Assembly (NCBI RefSeq): GCF_001434095.1
Contig: NZ_AZDS01000003.1
Span: forward strand, 124,001 to 188,000
Direction: 5' to 3'
Origin: Fructilactobacillus fructivorans
GTDB lineage: Bacteria; Bacillota; Bacilli; Lactobacillales; Lactobacillaceae
Length of the DNA stretch: 64,000 nucleotides
Notes under the pieces: model-generated
The model's database searches: none
Seen by the model: only the letters and a program-made list of their open reading frames with translations
Told to the model about the DNA's origin: nothing
Program-made: the position numbers and the translations under genes
Part shown: positions 49,008 to 57,099 of the stretch, piece by piece
Layout of the letters: every line of letters begins with the position of its first letter
How positions within the stretch are numbered: position 1 is the first letter of the stretch

Positions 49008-50270
49008 TTGAAGAAAGTAATGACAGATGGCGTTCATTTGAACGTTCATGAGAGTAGCAAGTTTAAAACAACCGCGATGACGGTTGACTTTGTGGGACCG
49101 TTAGACCATCGAAAATTTGCGGCTAGAGCAATGGTAGCTGAAATGATGGAAAATTACAGTCAAAAGTATAATTCGAAACTTAAAGTGGCTAGAAGACTTT
49201 CTGAACTATTTGGTGCTGATTTTGGTACTAATGTCTTTAAGATTGGCAATCGAAGTGTTTTAAGAGTTGTGATGAGTTTTGTTAATAATGATTTCACGTT
49301 GGATAATTCAGATGTTTTGGATGAAGCTCTTGCTTTTCTTGCTGAAATGATTTTTCATCCTAATCAAGCTGATCATCAATATGTTGATGATCAGTTTCAG
49401 ATTCAAAGGGATAATCTCGTTCAGTACCTGAATTCACTTAGTGATGATCGTCGTTATTATGCCCTAAAACGAACTCGTGAACTATATTTTTACGGTCAAC
49501 CTAACTATTCAGAGTCAGTGATTGGAAGTCCCCAACAGGTTATGAGCCTTAAAAATCAAGATGTTTTAAATGAATTGAAGAACACTTTGGCAAATGATGA
49601 AATTCATATTTCAATCCTAGGACAACTCTCTCCGAAGCAAATTGAGGATGTTCAGCATCATTTGGCGTTTTCACCACGGCCAGATCTTAGTTCGAAAATA
49701 AAACCAGAGTTAGGTCAATCATCTGAACAAAGTAAGGTGGAAACCATCAAGGGTGAACAATCTAAGCTTGATTTGGCGTTTGATTTTCCCATCTTGATTG
49801 GGGATCGCAATTATTTTTCTGCCATCGTCATGAATGCATTACTTGGTGGGATGCAACAGTCGTTGATGTTTCATAATATTCGTGAAAAGCACAGTCTGGC
49901 ATATTATATTTCAAGTAGTTACAATTCTACCCTTGGATATGTAGCAATTGAAAGCGGGATTAATGCGGATGATGCAGAGGAGGTTGAAGCTTTAATTCAT
50001 CAGCAGATTGATTTAATTAAAGCCCAAAAATACGATGATCAACGCTTCTTGGACGTGAAATCGGCACTTATCGATGGATACGATTCAAAGTTTGATAGTC
50101 AGAGAAGGACTCTGAACGGCGACTTTGTGAATGAATTATATGGAATGGACTTGAGTGTTGACCAATGGATCCAAAAAATTAGGGCAGTTACTAAAGACGA
50201 CTTAAGTAAGGTAGCTTCAATGATGAAGTTAAAGACAAGATTTTTATTGAAAGGAACAAATAATGGTTGA
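49008..50270 (+). CDS. M16-like protein YmfF, non-catalytic partner
   Basis: A peptidase M16 family protein of 420 residues lacking the zinc motif: the place where HxxEH should be reads MVAEMMENY. It is the usual inactive partner of the next gene, like the two halves of M16 processing peptidases. In B. subtilis YmfF and YmfH are linked to the 5-aminopentanol modification of elongation factor P. The start is TTG 49008, with GGAGGAATTGGT just before it. Its 3' end overlaps ymfH by 8 bases. The EF-P link is family knowledge, not shown here. Confidence 0.88.
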   Translation: MKKVMTDGVHLNVHESSKFKTTAMTVDFVGPLDHRKFAARAMVAEMMENYSQKYNSKLKVARRLSELFGADFGTNVFKIGNRSVLRVVMSFVNNDFTLDNSDVLDEALAFLAEMIFHPNQADHQYVDDQFQIQRDNLVQYLNSLSDDRRYYALKRTRELYFYGQPNYSESVIGSPQQVMSLKNQDVLNELKNTLANDEIHISILGQLSPKQIEDVQHHLAFSPRPDLSSKIKPELGQSSEQSKVETIKGEQSKLDLAFDFPILIGDRNYFSAIVMNALLGGMQQSLMFHNIREKHSLAYYISSSYNSTLGYVAIESGINADDAEEVEALIHQQIDLIKAQKYDDQRFLDVKSALIDGYDSKFDSQRRTLNGDFVNELYGMDLSVDQWIQKIRAVTKDDLSKVASMMKLKTRFLLKGTNNG

Positions 50271-51549
50271 AGTTCGGTATGACAATTTAAATGAAACCAT
50301 TCATCGTTATGATTTAGATAATGGGATGAAGGTGATGATTGACCCTAAACCAGGCTTTAATTCAACCTATGGGATCTTAAACGTTCATTTTGGTGCTATT
50401 AACAACGTGAGATTGAATGGTGATCAGCTTCAAGGGATGCCACTTGGAATTGCACATTTTTTGGAACACAAGATGTTTGATAAGCATGACTATGATTCTA
50501 GTGATCGATTTGGTAAATTTGGCTCTGATTCCAATGCTTTTACTAGTTTTGATCAAACCAGCTATCTTTTTAATACGACTAGTCATGTTAATGACAACTT
50601 AGATATTTTAATTGATTTAGTTCAACATCCATATTTTGATGAGAAAAAAGTCCAAAAAGAACAAGGGATTATTGGTCAAGAAATTCTTATGTATCAAGAT
50701 GATCCTAGTTCAAGAATTTATTTCGACACGATTGGTAATTTGTATCATGGATCACCACTTGACCATGACATTGCTGGAACCGTTGATTCGATCGCTGAAA
50801 TTACTGCTGATGATTTGTACGCCATGTATCGTCAGTATTATGTTCCTAATAACATGGATTTAATGTTGGTAGGAAAGGTTGATAAAGACCAGGCCATTGC
50901 GCGGATTAGTGATCTCGAAAAAGCGATCAAGCCAATTAATCCAACACAGATCGCAACGTTGAAACAAAAAACTAATGAGGCAATTCAGAAGAGTCCCATT
51001 GTTGCATCTGATTATTCTGAAATGAATCTTTCAACTGGTAAAGTAGCGGTTGGTTTCAGGGGACCAAGTGATCGAGTTTACGGTCCCCAATTTTCCAAGA
51101 ATGAATTATCCCTAGGATTATTTCTATCCATGATTTTTTCCGAGGATTCAGAGTCATATCAACGTCTATATTCTGAGGGCATCATCAATGATTCTTTTGG
51201 GTATGATTTTGATATGGAAGCAGGCTGTCAATTTGTGATTTTCGCTGAGGATTCCGATCGCCCTGAGTTATTCCAGCAGTCGATTAAACGTGAAATTAAA
51301 AGAGCTTTAGATGATGCTTCAGGGTTAACTAAGATTTTCAATTTAATTAAACGGGAGGAAATTGGCCAATCAATTTCGGTCATGAATTCTAATTCAGCGA
51401 TTGCTAATCAAATGGGCGATCCCTTAAATGAATACACGAATATTTTTGATGAAGTTCAGATCTTAAATCAGCTCTCACTTAGTGAAGTCATTGATTTTGC
51501 TAAATATTTCTTTGACTTTGGGAGAACGACCTTAAAGGTCATTTCTTAA
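50263..51549 (+). CDS. M16 zinc peptidase YmfH
   Basis: The catalytic M16 partner of the upstream protein. The inverted zinc motif HxxEH is His65-Phe-Leu-Glu68-His69 (AHFLEHKMF), with the third ligand at Glu140 (IIGQEILMY), so the enzyme should be active. The 428-residue length is normal. In B. subtilis this pair is connected to EF-P modification; the reductase gene ymfI, which follows ymfH there, is not present here. The ATG overlaps ymfF, indicating coupled translation. Confidence 0.9.
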   Translation: MVEVRYDNLNETIHRYDLDNGMKVMIDPKPGFNSTYGILNVHFGAINNVRLNGDQLQGMPLGIAHFLEHKMFDKHDYDSSDRFGKFGSDSNAFTSFDQTSYLFNTTSHVNDNLDILIDLVQHPYFDEKKVQKEQGIIGQEILMYQDDPSSRIYFDTIGNLYHGSPLDHDIAGTVDSIAEITADDLYAMYRQYYVPNNMDLMLVGKVDKDQAIARISDLEKAIKPINPTQIATLKQKTNEAIQKSPIVASDYSEMNLSTGKVAVGFRGPSDRVYGPQFSKNELSLGLFLSMIFSEDSESYQRLYSEGIINDSFGYDFDMEAGCQFVIFAEDSDRPELFQQSIKREIKRALDDASGLTKIFNLIKREEIGQSISVMNSNSAIANQMGDPLNEYTNIFDEVQILNQLSLSEVIDFAKYFFDFGRTTLKVIS

Positions 51550-51620
51550 CGTATATCTTTTTTTAAAACAATGCGTTGTGATATACTTGCAATGAAATCT
51601 AAAACAATGGGGTTTTACAT

Positions 51621-52580
51621 ATGGATAAAGAAGATAAAAATCAAAAGAGTGTCAATATTGGTCAACTACTCCGTAAAGCAAGAGTTGACGCTGGGATGTC
51701 GATTGATGACGTTCAAAAGAAAACTAAAATTCAGAAACGTTATCTAGAGGCAATTGAGGAAGATAACTTTGCTGCGCTACCGGGTGATTTTTACGTGCGT
51801 GCGTTTGTTAAGCAGTTTGCTGATGCTGTTGGATTAAACGGAAGTGAGTTTATTCAAAAGTATGACCAAGATCTGCCAGGTGGAGAAAATGTCAATTCTA
51901 TTGATAATGAAAGTCGTGAGGGTCAGAATTATACTGGGAATCAACCAGAGCCAGCCCAATCACAACAGTCTAGTCAAAGAACTGCTCGTCATGATCCATC
52001 CAGTCCAGAACCAAATCACTCTGGTTGGAATATGAGAAAGTTAGTTCCGATCGTTGGAATTGTAATTATCGTGGTTATTATTATCGGTGTAATTTGGGTT
52101 GGCGCAGGGAAATTAGCTCATCATAATTCTAATAGTGCCTCAAGCACCACCTCTGTTTCGGTCTCATCCGATAGTTCCAGCTCTAAAGCTAGCTCCAGTT
52201 CAAAACAAAAAGCTGCTGAGGATAAAGCAAAAGCTAAGTCAAAGAATACTAAGGCTACTGGAACTCAAATTACCAAAGGGTCAAATGAGAACGAGTATAA
52301 CGTTAAGACCAATGAAAAAGAAACTAAGGTTAATTTAAAGGGAACCACTAAATCATGGTCGGCTGTATCCGTTAATGGATCACAGGTTTGGCAAGGAACC
52401 TTGAATCCTAATCAAACCCATGAGGTAACCATTCCTGCTAACTCTAAGGACTTTAACGTTAATTTAGGTAATGCTACTGCAACTGATATTACCATTAACG
52501 GGCAAAAGGCCAACTTAGAGAAACCTGCTAATAATGGCAGTGCTCAGGTTAGAAACGTTACTTTCAAGTTGACCAAATAA
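51621..52580 (+). CDS. rodZ: RodZ-like cell-shape protein (YmfM)
   Basis: A bitopic protein that ties MreB filaments to the membrane. Of its 319 residues, about 10-75 form a cytoplasmic helix-turn-helix (IGQLLRKARVDAGMSIDDVQ) that binds MreB rather than DNA in known RodZ. A polar linker follows, a membrane helix lies at about 137-158 (VPIVGIVIIVVIIIGVIWV), then a Ser/Lys-rich stretch and a C-terminal DUF4115-type beta domain (about 235-319). Position just before pgsA matches ymfM of B. subtilis. Confidence 0.92.
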   Translation: MDKEDKNQKSVNIGQLLRKARVDAGMSIDDVQKKTKIQKRYLEAIEEDNFAALPGDFYVRAFVKQFADAVGLNGSEFIQKYDQDLPGGENVNSIDNESREGQNYTGNQPEPAQSQQSSQRTARHDPSSPEPNHSGWNMRKLVPIVGIVIIVVIIIGVIWVGAGKLAHHNSNSASSTTSVSVSSDSSSSKASSSSKQKAAEDKAKAKSKNTKATGTQITKGSNENEYNVKTNEKETKVNLKGTTKSWSAVSVNGSQVWQGTLNPNQTHEVTIPANSKDFNVNLGNATATDITINGQKANLEKPANNGSAQVRNVTFKLTK

Positions 52581-52588
52581 ACTTTAAC

Positions 52589-52628
52589 CAAAATAACGAT
52601 CTGTTAAAGATAACAGGTCGTTATTTTA
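52589..52628 (+). terminator. Terminator of rodZ
   Basis: The stem AAAATAACGATCTGTTA/TAACAGGTCGTTATTTT has a 4-base loop and one G-T pair. Confidence 0.85.
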
Positions 52629-52654
52629 GCGTTTGATCCTAGGAGGATAGATTT

Positions 52655-53236
52655 TTGAACTTACCAAACAAATTAACTTTATTTAGAATAATTCTTATAC
52701 CAATCTTTTTGATTTTATTGGTAGTACCCATGGACTTGGGTAGTGTGATGATTATAGGAACCATGATTCCAGTTACTCAAATTTTAGCAACGATCGTCTT
52801 CATTGTGGCCGCTTTAACGGATTTCCTGGATGGACAAATTGCTCGTCGGCAACATCTGGTGACTAATTTTGGAAAATTTGCTGATCCCTTAGCCGATAAA
52901 ATGCTTGTAATGTGTGCCTTTATTGTTTTAGTAGGTTTAGGAAGTGTTGCTAGTTGGATTGCTGCCATCATTGTCTGCCGGGAATTGGCGGTTACTGGAT
53001 TAAGACTCATTATCGTTGAAAACGATGGGGAAGTAGTTGCAGCAGCATGGCCTGGAAAAATAAAGACCTTTTTCCAGATGATTGCAATTATTATTTTGCT
53101 ATTGAATAATGCCTTATTTAACAATCTTAACTTACCAGTGGGACAGATTTGTTTGTACATTTGTCTCTTCTTTACCATTTACTCTGGGATTGAGTATTTT
53201 TACAAAAATCGAAAAGTTTTTTCTGATTCATTTTAA
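52655..53236 (+). CDS. pgsA: CDP-diacylglycerol--glycerol-3-phosphate phosphatidyltransferase
   Basis: Makes phosphatidylglycerol phosphate, the precursor of phosphatidylglycerol and cardiolipin. The 193-residue membrane protein has the full CDP-alcohol motif: DFLDGQIARR, then GKFADPLADK, with all four Asp. Starts at TTG 52655 after AGGAGGATAG. Usual neighbour of rodZ and cinA. Confidence 0.96.
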   Translation: MNLPNKLTLFRIILIPIFLILLVVPMDLGSVMIIGTMIPVTQILATIVFIVAALTDFLDGQIARRQHLVTNFGKFADPLADKMLVMCAFIVLVGLGSVASWIAAIIVCRELAVTGLRLIIVENDGEVVAAAWPGKIKTFFQMIAIIILLLNNALFNNLNLPVGQICLYICLFFTIYSGIEYFYKNRKVFSDSF

Positions 53237-53259
53237 TTAATATTGTTAGGAGTGATTTG

Positions 53260-54498
53260 ATGAATGCTGAAATAGTATCAGTCGGAACGGAAATTCTCTT
53301 AGGTGAGATTACTGACACAAGTGCTCCATACATTGCCCGTCGCTTAGCTAATCTTGGAATTGACGTTTATTTTCAAGATACTGTGGGCGATAACTATAAG
53401 CGACTAGAATCGGTTATTAACCTCGCTGAGAGTCGAAGCAATTTGGTTGTCTTAAGTGGTGGACTGGGTCCCACAGAAGATGACATTACTAAACTAGTTC
53501 TTGCTAAACATCTGGGACTTGCTCTCGATACAGATGAGCATGCTCTACAAAAAATTAATGACTTTTATAAGTCTTATCCAATGAAGGAACCAACGACAGC
53601 CGACATGCAAGCTAAATACATTCATGGTGCAACTGTATTACCGAATGATAATGGATTTGCAGTTGGAATGTTTTTAGAGACCAGGCAATGTGATTATTTA
53701 GTTTTACCTGGACCTCCAGTTGAAATGCAGCATATGTTTACTAAATATGCTTTGCCAATCTTGTCCAAGATGGCTAGTGGAAATCCAGTGATTGCTTCGA
53801 AAGTAATGCGTTTCTTTGGAATTGGGGAAACTGAACTTGAAGATCAATTAAAGCCTCTAATCTCTAACCAAAGTAACCCAACGCTTGCAACATATGCTAA
53901 GCATAATGAAGTTACTCTCAGAATTACTGCTAGTGGATCTAAAAAAGCTGATGTTGATAACCTAATTGATGGAATGGTTCAAAAGGTTAATACAATCGTT
54001 GGCAAGTATTTCTATGGATTCGGTGACGATAATTCCCTAGCTAAAGTGGCCGTTAGCCTTCTAAAGGATAAGAAATTGTCGATTACAGCAGCTGAGTCAC
54101 TCACAGCCGGCATGTTTCAGAGTCGACTTGGAAATGTCTCTGGCGTATCTGAAGTCTTTCCTGGTGGATTTGTCACCTATTCAGCTAAGGTTAAAGAAAA
54201 CGTTCTGCATATTCCCACTGAGGTCATTAACGATCATGGAGTTGTTTCGCGTGAAACCGCCGTATGGATGGCACAAAATTCAAAAAAGCTACTTAATACC
54301 AATGTTGCTGTTTCATTTACTGGAGTTGCGGGACCAGATCAATTGGAAGGACATCCAGCAGGAAACTTTTGGGTTGGAATTGCGCTCCCAGACGGAGATG
54401 TAAAGGCGAAAGAATTTAACTTTGGCAAAGATCGAAATGAGATTCGAGATTACGCTACTAAGTGTGGTCTTAAAATGGTTTACGATAATTTAAAGTAA
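53260..54498 (+). CDS. cinA: CinA family protein (competence/damage-inducible, NMN amidohydrolase type)
   Basis: A two-domain protein of 412 residues. The N-terminal MoaB/MogA-like domain (about 1-170, with VSVGTEILLGEI and LSGGLGPTEDD) is a pyrophosphatase-type fold. The C-terminal CinA domain (about 255-412, with AAESLTAGMFQSRL and SFTGVAGPDQLEGHPAG) deamidates NMN in characterised relatives. Start ATG 53260 follows GGAGTGATT. In most lactobacilli recA comes next; here rny does. A weak hairpin with a T run follows the stop. Confidence 0.93.
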   Translation: MNAEIVSVGTEILLGEITDTSAPYIARRLANLGIDVYFQDTVGDNYKRLESVINLAESRSNLVVLSGGLGPTEDDITKLVLAKHLGLALDTDEHALQKINDFYKSYPMKEPTTADMQAKYIHGATVLPNDNGFAVGMFLETRQCDYLVLPGPPVEMQHMFTKYALPILSKMASGNPVIASKVMRFFGIGETELEDQLKPLISNQSNPTLATYAKHNEVTLRITASGSKKADVDNLIDGMVQKVNTIVGKYFYGFGDDNSLAKVAVSLLKDKKLSITAAESLTAGMFQSRLGNVSGVSEVFPGGFVTYSAKVKENVLHIPTEVINDHGVVSRETAVWMAQNSKKLLNTNVAVSFTGVAGPDQLEGHPAGNFWVGIALPDGDVKAKEFNFGKDRNEIRDYATKCGLKMVYDNLK

Positions 54499-54537
54499 AA
54501 TAGGATGATATTTGTATCCTGTTTTTGTACATACTAG

Positions 54538-54566
54538 TTGACACTAATTTTTCTAAACTTTAGAAT
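54538..54566 (+). promoter_or_regulatory. Promoter of rny
   Basis: A consensus TTGACA at 54538-54543, 17 bases, then TAGAAT at 54561-54566. It gives a leader of about 65 bases before rny. The gap between cinA and rny (138 bases) holds this promoter and a weak terminator, with no trace of recA that I can see. Confidence 0.65.
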
Positions 54567-54636
54567 TAAGAAGTGAATAACGTTTGTGTTAGTTATTTAA
54601 ATAAATTTTTTATTAGTGATACGGGGGCATATGTAA

Positions 54637-56193
54637 ATGATAGTTACAGTTGTTTCCGCTATTATCGCTGTAGTTGTTGGTTTTTTGATTGGTCAGTTTA
54701 CTTATAAGCAAGTATCTGAGAAGAAGTTAGATGCTGCTCATAAGAGTGCCAAGGATATCCTTTCGGATGCTGAGAAGCAGGCTGAAAATGCGCTTAAAGA
54801 GGCTAATTTAGAAGCAAAGGAAAAGGGTAATGCTTATCGTCTTCAGGTAGAAAAAGAACTGAAGAAGCGTCGACTTGAAGTTCAAAAACAGGAAGATCGG
54901 TTATTAAAACGTGAAGAGACACTTGATCGAAAAGATAGTGCGTTTGAAAAGCGAGATAATTCATTAGAACGTCAAGAAGAAAAACTTGAAAAAGAGAAGC
55001 AAGAACTGACTAAGAAACAACAAAAAGCAGATTCACTTATTGAAAAAAGGCAACAGGAGGTTGCCAGAGTTTCTAATTTAACTAAAGAGGAAGCTCGTAC
55101 GATGGTAATTGATGAGACGAAGCAAGAATTGGCTGATACTCGTGCTCAAATGATTAAAGAAAGTTACGATTCTGCTAAGGAAGCATCTGCTAAGGATGCC
55201 AAGAATTTAATTGTTGAAGCACTTCAGCAGAGTTCAGCTGATATTGTCTCAGAAACTACTGTGTCTGTAGTAACTTTACCCAATGATGATATGAAAGGTA
55301 GAATCATTGGACGTGAGGGTCGAAACATTAGAACCTTTGAATCACTTACAGGAATTGATTTAATTATTGATGATACTCCTAATGCCGTGGTCTTGAGTGG
55401 TTTTAATCCGGTTCGACGTGAAGTCGCCAAAATGGCACTTGAAAAGTTAATTAAAGACGGAAGGATTCATCCGGCTCGTATTGAAGAGATGGTGGATAAG
55501 AGTAAGAAAGAACTCGAAGCCCAAATTCAAGAAACTGGGGAAAACGTTGTCTTTGATTTAGGGATTCATTCGATGAACCCTGATTTGATTAAATTAATTG
55601 GTCAATTGAAATACAAAATTTCATATGGACAAAATGTTTTATCACGCTCCATTCAAGTAGCAAAATTGGCGGGAGTGTTTGCTGCTGAGTTAGGTGAAGA
55701 TGTTACATTAGCGAAAAGAGCGGGATTATTGCGTGAGATTGGCTTGTCGTCTAATAGTGGAACGGATGTTTCATATATTGATGCTGGCGTTGATATCGCA
55801 AAAAAGTATGGTGAGAGTCCCGAGGTAATTGATGCAATTCAATTAGGTGGACCTGAAAGTGAGCCTCATTACATGATTTCAGAGTTAGTTGATGTTGCCA
55901 ACAAGATTTCAATGGCTCGACCTGGTGCAAAGAGTGACTCACTGGAAAGCTTTGTTCATCGTCTTGATAAACTTGAAAAGATTAGTAATAGCTTTGATGA
56001 AGTTTCAAAGAGTTACGCTGTTCAAGCTGGACGTGAAATTAGAGTGATCGCCAAGCCCGAAAATATCTCTGATACCCAAGCAATTGTGCTTGCTAGAGAT
56101 ATTAAAGATAAGATTGAAAAGGAAATGAATCATCCTGGTCACGTCAAGGTTGATGTGATTCGAGAAGTCCGTTCAGTTGAATATGCAAAGTAA
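54637..56193 (+). CDS. rny: RNase Y homologue with a degenerate HD active site
   Basis: By family, the membrane endoribonuclease that starts mRNA decay in many Firmicutes. Its 518 residues are colinear with B. subtilis RNase Y: N-terminal membrane helix (about 3-20), coiled coil (25-190), KH domain ([12 protein letters not shown], 221-232), HD domain (about 330-430) and the conserved C-terminal region. The HD catalytic residues are all replaced: His-Asp is Arg366-Glu367 (LLREIG for LLHDIG), another His is Arg337, another is Tyr380, His-His is Gly404-Gly405 and the last Asp is Asn422. The frame is intact and the flanking residues conserved, so it looks like a maintained pseudoenzyme. Scaffold, RNA-binding or regulatory roles are possible. 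Confidence 0.93.
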   Translation: MIVTVVSAIIAVVVGFLIGQFTYKQVSEKKLDAAHKSAKDILSDAEKQAENALKEANLEAKEKGNAYRLQVEKELKKRRLEVQKQEDRLLKREETLDRKDSAFEKRDNSLERQEEKLEKEKQELTKKQQKADSLIEKRQQEVARVSNLTKEEARTMVIDETKQELADTRAQMIKESYDSAKEASAKDAKNLIVEALQQSSADIVSETTVSVVTLPNDDMKGRIIGREGRNIRTFESLTGIDLIIDDTPNAVVLSGFNPVRREVAKMALEKLIKDGRIHPARIEEMVDKSKKELEAQIQETGENVVFDLGIHSMNPDLIKLIGQLKYKISYGQNVLSRSIQVAKLAGVFAAELGEDVTLAKRAGLLREIGLSSNSGTDVSYIDAGVDIAKKYGESPEVIDAIQLGGPESEPHYMISELVDVANKISMARPGAKSDSLESFVHRLDKLEKISNSFDEVSKSYAVQAGREIRVIAKPENISDTQAIVLARDIKDKIEKEMNHPGHVKVDVIREVRSVEYAK

Positions 56194-56221
56194 AAGATCA
56201 GACATTATTCTGGTCTTTTTT
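56192..56221 (+). terminator. Terminator of rny
   Basis: The stem AAAAGATCAGA/TCTGGTCTTTT (one G-T pair) ends in T residues right after rny, separating it from ymdB. Confidence 0.8.
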
Positions 56222-56276
56222 ATTTCAATTTATCAGTGTAAAATAAAGATATTATATTAGAAGACGGGGAATGGAT

Positions 56277-57086
56277 ATGCGATTTTTGTTTCTAGGAGAT
56301 ACGGTTGGTAATATTGGAGTGGCTACGGTAGAAAAATATTTACCATTATTAAAACACGATTTGAAGCCTCAGGTCACCATTGTAAATGGTGAAAATGCTA
56401 CTAAGGTAGGTCGTGGGATTAATCATGAACTTTATTTAAAAATTATGAATGCTGGAGCTGATGTAATTACTCTGGGAAATCATGCCTGGAATAATTCCGA
56501 AATTTTCGAGTTTATCAATCAAACCAGAAATCTTATTCGTCCACTTAATTATCCTGGAAAAGATGTTCCAGGACATGGATACATAGAAATGAACGTGAAT
56601 GGCAACCTGGTGGCTGTAATTAATCTTCAGGGACGGGTTTTTATGGATGAAATTGACGATCCGTTCGAGGATGTGGATAATCTCCTAGCTCAATTACACA
56701 AAGATAACGTGAATATTATTTTTGTTGATTTTCATGCGGAAACTACTAGTGAAAAAAAGGCCATGGCTCTTCATTTGGATGGAAGAATCTCAGCTTTGGT
56801 TGGAACTCATACCCACGTTCAAACTAGTGATGGTCAAATCTTGCCCCACGGGACAGCTTTTTTAACCGATGCCGGAATGACAGGACCAAATGATGGGGTC
56901 ATTGGGATGAAGTTTGAGCCAGTCATTAATAAGTTTATGACAGCAAGGCCCAATCGGTTTGAAGTGCAAGAAACAGGTAGTGCAGTGTTATCAGGATGTT
57001 ACATTGATGTTGACAGTAAATCGGGAAAAGCACGAAAGATTAAGAACATTTTAATTAATAAGGATCATCCGTACCAAGAATTTTAG
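56277..57086 (+). CDS. ymdB: YmdB-type metallophosphoesterase
   Basis: A phosphodiesterase of the YmdB family (2',3'-cyclic nucleotides are substrates of relatives). In B. subtilis it affects biofilm and motility gene expression and is reported to work with RNase Y. Starting at ATG 56277 (MRFLFLGDTVG) the protein has about 269 residues. All dimetal ligands appear intact: the GD of the first loop, Glu-Asn in NGEN, Asn-His in GNHAW, His in DFHAE and both His in GTHTHVQT. It is thus predicted active, unlike the neighbouring rny product. GGGGA precedes the start. Confidence 0.93.
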   Translation: MRFLFLGDTVGNIGVATVEKYLPLLKHDLKPQVTIVNGENATKVGRGINHELYLKIMNAGADVITLGNHAWNNSEIFEFINQTRNLIRPLNYPGKDVPGHGYIEMNVNGNLVAVINLQGRVFMDEIDDPFEDVDNLLAQLHKDNVNIIFVDFHAETTSEKKAMALHLDGRISALVGTHTHVQTSDGQILPHGTAFLTDAGMTGPNDGVIGMKFEPVINKFMTARPNRFEVQETGSAVLSGCYIDVDSKSGKARKIKNILINKDHPYQEF

Positions 57087-57099
57087 AGGAGAGTAACGC

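Noticed and set aside
49008-50270. ymfF as a newly inactivated peptidase
   Set aside because: Loss of HxxEH is usual for this partner of the M16 pair and is not special here.
54637-56193. RNase Y changes as frameshift or sequencing error
   Set aside because: All changes are in-frame substitutions at separate places, with correct length and conserved flanks, so a frameshift cannot explain them; only reads could exclude base errors.
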